Shown in pieces: positions 8,262 to 14,480 of a stretch of DNA of 14,480 nt. The stretch covers positions 1-14,480 of the forward strand of contig LT642565.1 in the NCBI GenBank assembly GCA_900128585.1, given 5' to 3'. This stretch comes from Stramenopiles sp. TOSAG23-3. Lineage: Eukaryota; Sar. The position numbers and the translations under genes are program-made. The notes beneath the pieces were generated by a model. The model saw only the letters and a list, made by a program, of their open reading frames with translations, ran no database searches and was not told the DNA's origin. Every line of letters begins with the position of its first letter. Positions within the stretch are counted from its first letter, which is position 1.

Positions 8262-8870
8262 TCATTGGCCTGCCTTTGCACTAATCATATTGTCCAGTCT
8301 TACAACATCCTCACCGAAATTAATAACGAAGACAGTTTTACATTTTTGGGTCCCATCCTCCAAAGCGACTGGAACGGCACGCACCTCGGTGGCGGGGAAA
8401 CCGGAAGCTTCCAAGACCCCGTCTATGATGCCAGCCATAAAAGCGGCACAATCTAACGATCCCATTTCCTCCGGGACAGAGATGAACCTATTGACGAGGG
8501 GGTCGTTATCGTGAATCATATACTCGTTAGCCCGCTCCACACTCTTCTGCAGATTGTCTGCCGGTTTGCCAAAAAGACTCTTCCACACAATGTCCTTTAT
8601 AAAGGACAACATTCCAACTATCCCTCGGGAGCTTTCTTGCGACTGCCACCACGGAGACACCCCCGGCCGTTGCCTAAACGCGGTGTACTCCAACGCCCGG
8701 TATCCTACCTGTTTTCCAGCCTCCGACAGCTTGTCTGTCAAGTCGCCCACCCTGTTAACCCGTCCATGATAGTAATGAACAAGTTCCCGAAATAAGAGCG
8801 CAAACGCACTCAAACTAACTGGCGGGTATGGTTTCTGAAGGGACCCTTTCGACGAAGCAAACGAAGACAT
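8262..8870 (-). CDS. TRAPPC5: TRAPPC5/Trs31, Bet3-family subunit of the TRAPP tethering complex
   Basis: Single-exon gene, 202 residues, slightly longer than the roughly 190 residues usual for TRAPPC5. After a short Ser-rich N-terminus the Bet3/TRAPP fold runs through the whole protein. Recognisable family features are the helix FALLFRELVHYYHGRV, the ELT-type segment GDLTDKLSEAGKQVGYRALE, FIKDIVWKSLFGKPAD near residues 90-105, and the signature YMIHDNDPLVNRFISVPEEMG followed by CAAFMAGIIDGVLEASGFPA. TRAPP is the tethering complex and Rab (Ypt1) exchange factor of ER-Golgi and Golgi traffic; TRAPPC5 is a core subunit. The protein has no signal peptide or membrane segment, as expected for a peripheral cytosolic subunit. 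The ATG at 8870 is the only Met before the domain. Stop is TGA. It is divergent from the GNAT gene across a 920-base spacer. Confidence 0.95.
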   Translation of the reverse strand: MSSFASSKGSLQKPYPPVSLSAFALLFRELVHYYHGRVNRVGDLTDKLSEAGKQVGYRALEYTAFRQRPGVSPWWQSQESSRGIVGMLSFIKDIVWKSLFGKPADNLQKSVERANEYMIHDNDPLVNRFISVPEEMGSLDCAAFMAGIIDGVLEASGFPATEVRAVPVALEDGTQKCKTVFVINFGEDVVRLDNMISAKAGQ

Positions 8871-9108
8871 GCTTGGTCTCTATTTATAATCCGGAGGAGA
8901 GACAGAAGATTATATGTCGCAAAAAATATGAAATAATTTATATTTCACACACACTCTCACACTTTCTTTCTCTCTCTCTTAATGTGTATTTTTACCCTAG
9001 GTTCGTTTTCTTTGTATGTAATTTGATAGATGGTGATATTATTATCAGTTTTTTAGGCCCTCTCATTCACACATAATAACAATCAATCAATCATCCACGG
9101 AATAATTA

Positions 9109-9127
9109 CTCCTCCTCCTCCTCTCCT
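9109..9127. repeat. TCC-rich pyrimidine tract
   Basis: A 19-base pure C/T run of CTC units, about 240 bases upstream of the TRAPPC5 ATG and purine-rich in that gene's sense. It is one of several triplet tracts found upstream of genes in this window. Confidence 0.65.
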
Positions 9128-9269
9128 GTTGTTTTTTTTTCTTTCTTTTCTTCTATTCCACCACCACCATGTTTCCGGTGTTAACGTATTGTATAACTAC
9201 ACAACTATCCTATCAAAATATGACCCTTCTGACCTCGTATTTCTTTCTGACTTTGCCTAATTACAAATA

Positions 9270-9297
9270 GACACAGCGTCATTCACAATGCTGTGTC
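9270..9297. repeat. Perfect 8-bp inverted repeat (hairpin candidate)
   Basis: GACACAGC (9270-9277) is followed after 12 bases by its exact complement GCTGTGTC (9290-9297). One G-T and one further A/T pair could extend the stem inward on the transcribed plus strand. There is no T run directly after it and no known RNA family is recognisable, so its role is open. Confidence 0.55.
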
Positions 9298-9406
9298 AAT
9301 ACGAAATCTTTGCATCTGGTTCCAATTGGTATCTAATACCTGGTATAATAATGATGGGGGATAAAGAGAGATAATATGGAATTATTGGATTTTTTTCGAG
9401 GTGTGT

Positions 9407-9576
9407 GTTGTTGTTGTTATTATTAGGCCATCCTCATCATCCTTCTTCTCAGTTTTCTTCAACTTTTGACGGGTTTTTACTTTTTCTTCTGTTGTTGTTG
9501 TTATTATATTAGGCCATCCTCATCCTTCTCAGTTTTTTTTCTTCAACTTTTTTGACGGGTTTTTACTTTTTCTTCT
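9407..9576. repeat. Tandem duplication, two copies of about 84 and 86 bp
   Basis: Copy 1 (9407-9490) and copy 2 (9491-9576) both begin with GTT triplets and share in order aggccatcctcatc, ccttctcagtttt, cttcaactttt, gacgggtttttac and tttttcttct. Differences are mainly small insertions or deletions in homopolymers and in the ATC/TTC microsatellite. The high identity points to a recent duplication. It lies about 215-385 bases upstream of the GNAT start. Confidence 0.9.
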
Positions 9577-9619
9577 GTCCCCCCCTATATTACCTTGGTA
9601 TAATTTATTAAAAATTCGG

Positions 9620-9631
9620 TCCTCCTCCTCC
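9620..9631. repeat. Short TCC microsatellite
   Basis: Four TCC units (12 bases) about 160 bases upstream of the GNAT ATG, in an otherwise A/T-rich promoter region. This is the plus-strand counterpart of the tracts upstream of the other genes. Confidence 0.6.
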
Positions 9632-9791
9632 GTCCGGATAATATCTTATTAGATAATATGATATGGTAACGGATCGCTTGAAAGAAAAGTCGAAATACAA
9701 CAACCAGAAGCCAGAAAAGTAGAAGAAATGACAGGAGAAATGATTACGTAACGTGTTACATATCTGTACGTGTCTGCAGCCTGGTGGGAAA

Positions 9792-10427
9792 ATGAGCGTT
9801 CGGAAGTATACTGGTGTTCGATTCGAAACGGCCCAAGCAGCAAGAGTGTTGTTCGAAGCGTTTGAAGAGGACCCCTTGATGCTGGCGACGTTCGGCAACG
9901 ATGTGTGGAAGGGAGACGGGGAGACTTTGATTACGTGGATTATATGGGTTTATTTTTGTGATGACATGATCGATATAATTGTTGAGAACGACGGCACGGA
10001 CGACTCAAACATTGTCAGCGTAGCACTGTGGGAAGGGACCCACATTTCGCTGTCTTCGCTTTATCGCATTCTTATCTACTTGTTTTGGTTAATGTACAGG
10101 TACGGATTTTCCTACACGTGGCGCTTGATAATTTTTTTTGTTAGTATGCTCATGAAGAAGGAACAAGTGGCTCCAAAGGCATATCATTTAAGCATGATTG
10201 GAACGGCGTCCAAGATGCAAGGAAAAGGCATTGGGTCAAAAATCTTAAGGCACGGCGTTTCTAGAGTAAGCGACTTGGGTCTAAAATGTTATCTTGAATC
10301 GTCAAACCCAAAGAATGTCCCATTTTACTTGCGCAATGGCTTCCGCATCGTCGAAGAATATTACCCGCTCGAGAACGATAAAGAAACGGAGGGGAAAGGC
10401 CCTGTCGTAACCCTGATGATGAATTAA
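9792..10427 (+). CDS. GNAT-family N-acetyltransferase
   Basis: Single-exon gene, 211 residues from the ATG at 9792. The open frame continues upstream to a GTG at 9753, which I reject as a eukaryotic start. Motif A of the GNAT fold, QGKGIGSKIL, lies at about 143-152, preceded by the strand YHLSMIGTAS. It is followed by CYLESSNPKN and FYLRNGF (about 166-184), the typical C-terminal acetyl-CoA-binding half, and by the closing VVTLMMN strand. Residues about 89-120 form a hydrophobic, aromatic-rich stretch with Arg/Tyr interruptions (LYRILIYLFW, then WRLIIFFVSMLM). Such an insertion is common in this fungal/protist GNAT subfamily and need not be a membrane segment. GNAT enzymes move acetyl from acetyl-CoA to an amine; the acceptor cannot be told. 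Stop is TAA; convergent with the Tudor-like gene. Confidence 0.88.
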   Translation: MSVRKYTGVRFETAQAARVLFEAFEEDPLMLATFGNDVWKGDGETLITWIIWVYFCDDMIDIIVENDGTDDSNIVSVALWEGTHISLSSLYRILIYLFWLMYRYGFSYTWRLIIFFVSMLMKKEQVAPKAYHLSMIGTASKMQGKGIGSKILRHGVSRVSDLGLKCYLESSNPKNVPFYLRNGFRIVEEYYPLENDKETEGKGPVVTLMMN

Positions 10428-10554
10428 GCAGGGTGAAAGCGAGAAAGAAAGAAAGTGGTTTGAACGATGTGTTTTGTTTAATTGTGTGAATTGTTACTGT
10501 CATACCGGTGGTTCAGTTGTACTACAGTTTCTTACAGGTACGACCAAGATATGA

Positions 10555-10599
10555 CCACCCTTTAATTACAAGAAAATTGGCTGTTATTTAAGTAATTAA
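10555..10599. repeat. Dispersed repeat, copy 1
   Basis: Begins ccaccctttaat and continues from 10568 with acaagaaaattggctg and then ttatttaagtaattaa. Both blocks recur in copy 2, in the same order and orientation. The last 17 bases match exactly the first 17 bases of the window (1-17). Confidence 0.75.
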
Positions 10600-10747
10600 T
10601 TTAATTCTTAAATTGATTCTGTAATTTTGATTCGTTGTTGGTTGTCAATCACCGAGGGGATGATATAATTTCCAATGAACAATTTGATTCCATTTGTCCG
10701 TTAACGGCCCAGTCCTTGTACCATATTCCAAGCAGCGGCTTAATTGT

Positions 10748-10815
10748 CCACCCTTTAATAGAAAAAAAAAAAATTTAAAACACAAGAAAATTGGCTGTTA
10801 TTTAAGTAAATTAAA
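10748..10815. repeat. Dispersed repeat, copy 2
   Basis: Direct repeat of copy 1. It starts with the same ccaccctttaat, then has a poly-A-rich insertion (about 10760-10781), then acaagaaaattggctg and ttatttaagta, after which an extra A precedes attaa. The offset from copy 1 is 193 bases for the first block and 214 for the second. Confidence 0.75.
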
Positions 10816-10905
10816 TATTTATATAGTTTAAGATAATCCGCATTTTAGAAAAAAAGATATAATTTGTTTTTTTATATAATTTTAATCAGATATTCGCACT
10901 TCTCT

Positions 10906-10911
10906 TTTATT
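10906..10911 (-). promoter_or_regulatory. Candidate polyadenylation signal (AATAAA) of Tudor-like gene
   Basis: On the minus strand AATAAA lies 77-82 bases after the TAA stop of the Tudor-like gene, close to the 69-74 bases seen for the CH/EF-hand gene. The surrounding DNA is almost all A/T, so the hexamer could be chance. Confidence 0.3.
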
Positions 10912-10987
10912 TTAAAATCTAGGATACGCGTAAGTTTACGAATTATTTGTTTCCTATAAGATACGAGTAATTTTAGATAAATTATCT

Positions 10988-13216
10988 TTAGCTCACATGT
11001 TGAAGTTGCTTCGCCTTCGAAATTAATGTGTTATAATAGTCCAGCAGGTCGTTATCACCATTTTGACTTAAAGCCACGGCCTTCTCACTATCGTCTGGAT
11101 TCAAATTTTTACGATTTACGTCTTGGTCTTGTGCGATCGGAGTGTCAACACTTGCAACCAGTTCTTTATCTGTATATCCTTTGGTTCTTTCGCTTACTCT
11201 CTTTGCGGTTGTCGTTCTTTCTTGGTGCAAACTTCGTGAAGTTTGACTATTAAGATTTAGAGAGAAACTTTGTTTAACACGTTTAATAATTGCTGTTACA
11301 TTCATAACAAAAACTGTTGAATTTTCATCAGTATTTGACTTCAGCACTAGTGACCATTCACGCAATTTCGGGATCAAGTTTGCCACAGAAAAGTATTTAT
11401 GACACGTGTAGTCACGACTCATTTTTTCCAAAAGCATGCTTAATGCTTGTACAACTTCAATATTTGGCATGTTTAAGATTGCATCGTGCACTAATTTCCC
11501 CGGCAAAGTAGTGAACAAGTGCGCACACTGGCGAAAAAAAGATTCACAGCCACATTGATGCTTTAATAATTTTAGGTGTGCTCCATCTTGAACAATTGTT
11601 AACAAAATACTGACAGCGATTCTTATAAGTCTACGGTGACCCTTGATCTTGAATGTTTGGCTATTTAAAATTGGCATTAAAATGCTCATACCGTCCTTAT
11701 TCGCGAATTCAAAACGACCCAAATCTGTTTTGACACATTCTAAAAGAGCTTCAAGTGCTGCACCAATATACTCTACTCGGCGTGTTAACTTCAGTACTAG
11801 ACATGATGCAACAGAAGCGAGTTTAATATCATTTGATAACAGGGGGCTGGTGGCAAATACCACAATAGAAGGATTGTTCAAAAACTGAAAACTTTCTTGG
11901 TGTTCTAGTCTGGCAGTGGGATTTAATCCATGGGGTTTCTTGGGCGTTTTGTTCGCATAGTAGGTGTTCGAAAGGCCTAATATGGCCTGCACCAAATGTT
12001 GGCATCCTGGTACGCTGGATAACGTTGAGACGTGTGAGATGCCGTCATCGTGCGTTTCGCAAGACTTCCAGCAGTATTCCAGCAGTGGCATCTGTATGCT
12101 AGAAGACTGAGGTCTTAGCATATCTAGCGTAGCTGCAATACCAGGAAAAACTTTTATACTACAAGCAGCTGAATTTGACGGAATGTTCTCCATTAAAGTG
12201 CATATCAGTTGAAGCATGGAGGCTTGTCGATTTGTTGCAGCGATATGCTTATTATGATTCCCACTACCAAATCTCACCACCATCTTAGGCTGTTCTGCTG
12301 CTGAAGTTTCACCTGCGTCATTGCCAGTTTTCAGTTTGGGTTTCTCCATCCGCAATTTGTCCCTGGTGGAATTGTTTAAGGACTTGGAGTTAATATGTTT
12401 GTTATTTTCAGGGGTTTGTTGAACGCTTTCTTTTTCTTCTCTCCATTTTAAGATTCTATTTTTTTTCTCGAGTTTTTGAATACGCTCACTAGCGTTGGCC
12501 AGCTTGGACAACAAACGTTTGTTTGCTTGCTCTAGTTTCTCTCTCGCAGATTCAACCTGCTTTTTTTCATTTAAAACAGTAACGTTTTGCTGCTGTAGTG
12601 AAAGAAGTTTTTTTTCAGTTTTTTTCATTCGCCGCAAAGTCTTGGCAAGTTTTTTCATCAATTCTTCAGACATTTCTTGAACATTACATTCAATAGTATG
12701 GGATATCTTTGCAGCTTCATCTGTTAACAGAACTTCGGCACGATACAAATCTTTTGATAGTTTTGTCTCGTTGAAATCTACTTTCCGTTGCCTTTGCTTG
12801 ATCAATTGAGCAGTTCTCGCCAATTCATGGTAAAAATTGAGTGCGTTAGGGAAACTTGGCTGCTGTAGTGGAATGTTCACAAGAATATCATTAAAGCCGG
12901 AGAGATCACTAACACCATCAATCTCAGGGCCATCGTAATTTTCGGGAACTTCAGGCGGTTTTGTGTTTCTTTCTTTACTTTCTTGGCCCCGTTTTGACTC
13001 AGTCAAGAACCTAAACTGGGTATCGTCCAGTTTGTACCAACCTTCGTCACCATCCTCATATGTAATCATATGCATACATTTGCGAGAATCGAATTTTACA
13101 ATTTCCCCACGATACCAACTTACTACTTTGGGGTCCCCGCTGGAAAGTGTAACATTTTCAGAGCCTCTTTCCCATAAAACTTCAACTTTCCTTCCAACAA
13201 TTTCCGTTCCGTACAT
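10988..13216 (-). CDS. Tudor-like domain / coiled-coil / helical-repeat protein of unknown function
   Basis: Single-exon gene, 742 residues from the ATG at 13216; a GTG three codons upstream is not used as the start. Residues about 5-72 resemble a Tudor/chromo-like barrel: VGRKVEVLW, then SWYRGEIVKFD, then ITYEDGDEGWYKLDD, the usual layout of histone- or methyl-ligand-binding Tudor domains. A Lys/Glu/Leu-rich coiled coil follows at about 182-262, then a Ser/Asn/Lys-rich linker (262-330). Residues about 333-652 are helical, Leu-rich and ARM/HEAT-like (for example LASVASCLVLKL, RRLIRIAVSILLTIV, VVQALSMLLEKMSRD). The C-terminus (from about 655) is polar and probably disordered. I do not recognise an orthologue; a chromatin or scaffold role is inference from the Tudor-like domain only. 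G+C is near 40 % in lines sampled by eye, below most of the other genes. Stop is TAA. Confidence 0.87.
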   Translation of the reverse strand: MYGTEIVGRKVEVLWERGSENVTLSSGDPKVVSWYRGEIVKFDSRKCMHMITYEDGDEGWYKLDDTQFRFLTESKRGQESKERNTKPPEVPENYDGPEIDGVSDLSGFNDILVNIPLQQPSFPNALNFYHELARTAQLIKQRQRKVDFNETKLSKDLYRAEVLLTDEAAKISHTIECNVQEMSEELMKKLAKTLRRMKKTEKKLLSLQQQNVTVLNEKKQVESAREKLEQANKRLLSKLANASERIQKLEKKNRILKWREEKESVQQTPENNKHINSKSLNNSTRDKLRMEKPKLKTGNDAGETSAAEQPKMVVRFGSGNHNKHIAATNRQASMLQLICTLMENIPSNSAACSIKVFPGIAATLDMLRPQSSSIQMPLLEYCWKSCETHDDGISHVSTLSSVPGCQHLVQAILGLSNTYYANKTPKKPHGLNPTARLEHQESFQFLNNPSIVVFATSPLLSNDIKLASVASCLVLKLTRRVEYIGAALEALLECVKTDLGRFEFANKDGMSILMPILNSQTFKIKGHRRLIRIAVSILLTIVQDGAHLKLLKHQCGCESFFRQCAHLFTTLPGKLVHDAILNMPNIEVVQALSMLLEKMSRDYTCHKYFSVANLIPKLREWSLVLKSNTDENSTVFVMNVTAIIKRVKQSFSLNLNSQTSRSLHQERTTTAKRVSERTKGYTDKELVASVDTPIAQDQDVNRKNLNPDDSEKAVALSQNGDNDLLDYYNTLISKAKQLQHVS

Positions 13217-13294
13217 TTCAGACACGCAATCTTTATCTCAACTCAACGAGGGCAGGCGACAACTCTCTGGTACTACGCTTTGAGGTGGGGGTTC

Positions 13295-13305
13295 CTATAT
13301 ATTTA
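13295..13305 (-). promoter_or_regulatory. TATA-like element upstream of Tudor-like gene
   Basis: The minus strand reads taaatatatag, 79-89 bases before the ATG at 13216. The surrounding bases (13217-13294) are of mixed composition, so the A/T block stands out locally. Its distance is similar to that of the candidate element of the CH/EF-hand gene. Confidence 0.35.
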
Positions 13306-13465
13306 CTCAGTAGGAGTAGTTCTGTTAACGTTGTGGTGTGTGTCTGTGTGTGGCTAGTTTACTGCTCTTAAGAATCTTATTCTCACGTTGACGCATTGCT
13401 AAGTATCGTCTTTTGTCACGGAAATAAAATCTAGAATTTAACCAGACGACTAATTTGATTTACAA

Positions 13466-13510
13466 TCTCTTCTCCTCCTACCTCCTCCTCCTCTTCTCTT
13501 CTTCTTCTCT
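13466..13510. repeat. Polypyrimidine tract upstream of Tudor-like gene
   Basis: 45 bases of C/T with a single A at 13480, about 250-295 bases upstream of the Tudor-like ATG. The core tcctcctacctcct (13473-13486) is the reverse complement of 8098-8111 upstream of the methyltransferase gene. Confidence 0.75.
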
Positions 13511-13655
13511 ACACTACTAATAATAATAATATTAATAAATCGTATAACAACTCAACAATCCACGGTATTTTAATATTAATATTAATAAATACCATTGTGT
13601 ATTGTGTATATATATATAAAAAAAATTTACACTAATAAAATAATCCATCCACTGA

Positions 13656-13709
13656 GCAGCAGCAGCAGACAGCAGACAGCAGATCGATCTATTTTCTCGA
13701 TGATCGATC
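13656..13709. repeat. CAG-rich run followed by paired GATCGATC palindromes
   Basis: CAG and CAGA units (13656-13681) run directly into GATCGATC at 13682-13689. The same self-complementary octamer returns after 12 bases at 13702-13709. The two octamers can pair with each other or each with itself. The reading frame through it looks non-coding. Confidence 0.6.
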
Positions 13710-14328
13710 AATCAAGAAGAAATTTGAAAGTCCGTCGTTGTTGTGTTGCCATTAAATTATTTATATTTATATACTGTAGGAGGTATTAATATCTAGGAGT
13801 AACAGAGTAACAACAGGGAAAAAATTCACACTAAAGATTAGCTAATTTAAATATTTATCATCCTTTCATATCACATAACATACCGGTACAGTAAAAAGAC
13901 CACGTTTTCTATTCTCTTTATTCGCAATTCTTTTATTTTCAATAATAATATAGGAACATATTATATGATTTCAATTCTCAGTCCAGTAATTTAATTCCGC
14001 AAGGAATGGAGGTGAGTTGTTCAATTTTTTTATTAAATTATTATTAAAATTGAGAATCTCAAATTCCATTTTGTTTTAAAGTGTTTTTATATTGTATTTT
14101 TATATATATACCCCATCCATATCATTTATTAAAAGCAATCCCCGAGAGAAGAAAAAAAAGAAGAACGGAGAGTACGGCCGATAAAAATAATAATAATAAA
14201 AAAATAATAATAATAAGAAGTAGAAAAAACGTGAGATCCACCACATGCAATCCCACCCATACAATCCCAACGGTTTCCATACTTCTTTGGTCGTATTTAC
14301 TTCGTTTTAATATTATTTCGCGCACTCC

Positions 14329-14350
14329 AATTGCATTGTAATTGCATTGT
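14329..14350. repeat. Tandem 11-mer duplication
   Basis: Two perfect adjacent copies of aattgcattgt (14329-14339 and 14340-14350) in gene-free DNA. It is probably a simple slippage product. Confidence 0.7.
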
Positions 14351-14480
14351 GAACGTCAATTCTGAACATCAATCATCTAATTTGTTTGTTTATATAGAAC
14401 ATATAGTACTACTTATCTCAGTTCTCGACATAGTATGTGTGCCCTTTTCACTTCTGTAGAGAAAATTATGCGGTTGGCGC

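Larger units (their letters stand above)
8871..9791. other. Divergent intergenic spacer between TRAPPC5 and GNAT gene
   Basis: About 920 bases without a supportable gene, carrying the promoters of two divergent genes. It contains CT/CA-rich stretches (about 8948-8982), a TCC tract (9109-9127), a CCA run near 9159-9169, a perfect 8-bp inverted repeat (9270-9297), an 84/86-bp tandem duplication (9407-9576) and another TCC run (9620-9631). Short frames here are of low complexity and look non-coding. Confidence 0.6.
10428..10987. other. Convergent intergenic spacer between GNAT and Tudor-like gene
   Basis: About 560 bases, very A/T-rich, holding the 3' ends of both flanking genes. Its notable content is two copies of a dispersed repeat (10555-10599 and 10748-10815) separated by a G/C-richer island (about 10640-10740). 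The last 170 bases before the Tudor-like gene are nearly pure A/T. No gene is seen. Confidence 0.6.
13217..14480. other. Gene-free A/T-rich region at the right end
   Basis: About 1.26 kb with no reading frame that looks like protein. It holds the presumed promoter of the Tudor-like gene, a polypyrimidine tract (13466-13510), TAA/ATA microsatellites (about 13518-13590), a CAG-rich run (13656-13681), a GATCGATC pair (13682-13709), a purine/ATA block (14148-14228) and a small tandem 11-mer (14329-14350). The short frames here are microsatellite translations. Confidence 0.6.

Noticed and set aside
8881-8890. TATA-like attataaata just upstream of the TRAPPC5 ATG
   Set aside because: It is only 11-20 bases from the start codon, so a start site about 30 bases downstream would fall within the coding sequence; better explained as chance A/T.
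8828-9076. 82-codon plus-strand frame at the TRAPPC5 5' end
   Set aside because: It overlaps the TRAPPC5 start antisense and continues into CT-rich low-complexity spacer; no family features.
9240-9400. Possible snRNA or tRNA in the TRAPPC5-GNAT spacer
   Set aside because: Apart from the hairpin, no U1-U6 signature (for example ACAGAGA or an Sm site in context) or cloverleaf was found.
10120-10150. Transmembrane segment in the GNAT protein
   Set aside because: The hydrophobic stretch is broken by Arg and Tyr residues and occurs in soluble members of this GNAT subfamily; I treat it as part of the fold.
14081-14341. Overlapping short frames on both strands in the right-end region
   Set aside because: Translations are mostly microsatellite (Asn/Lys/Ile or Leu runs) with no conserved pattern.

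Overview
The window is nuclear DNA from a eukaryote, most likely a unicellular protist or alga with a compact, gene-dense genome. TRAPPC5/Trs31, a fimbrin-type calponin-homology domain, Tudor-like and EF-hand-like domains and long coiled coils are all eukaryotic. There are no Shine-Dalgarno signals or operons. All six genes read as single uninterrupted exons of roughly 40-55 % G+C by eye, set in very A+T-rich spacers full of microsatellites, homopolymers and polypurine/polypyrimidine runs. I cannot name the genus. A possible cilia or centriole connection of the second gene would fit a flagellated cell, but this is inference.

Layout, left to right: (1) minus strand, a two-domain ureide hydrolase: an M20 allantoate/carbamoyl-amino-acid amidohydrolase joined to an isochorismatase-like cysteine hydrolase. 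(2) plus strand, divergent from it, a 1032-residue protein with coiled coil, Sfi1-like Trp repeats, a fimbrin-like CH domain and degenerate EF-hands. (3) minus strand, convergent with gene 2, an OB-fold plus class I methyltransferase of the Methyltransf_32 (TRMT13/GSTCD/METTL25-like) type. (4) minus strand, tandem behind it, TRAPPC5/Trs31. (5) plus strand, divergent from TRAPPC5, a GNAT acetyltransferase. (6) minus strand, convergent with gene 5, a large Tudor-like, coiled-coil, helical-repeat protein in clearly A+T-richer DNA. The last 1.26 kb has no gene I can support.

The genes do not form one pathway: they look like independent housekeeping and cytoskeletal loci with their own promoters. 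The most distinctive items are the domain fusions in genes 1 and 3, the gene 2 architecture, and the non-coding structure. The latter includes a dispersed repeat seen twice between genes 5 and 6 and again at the window's left edge, an 84/86-bp tandem duplication in the TRAPPC5-GNAT spacer, two short inverted repeats with the same 8-12-8 geometry, and a TCC/GGA (or CGG) triplet tract upstream of every gene.

Several long reading frames begin at GTG. For a eukaryotic nuclear gene I moved those starts to the first in-frame ATG.
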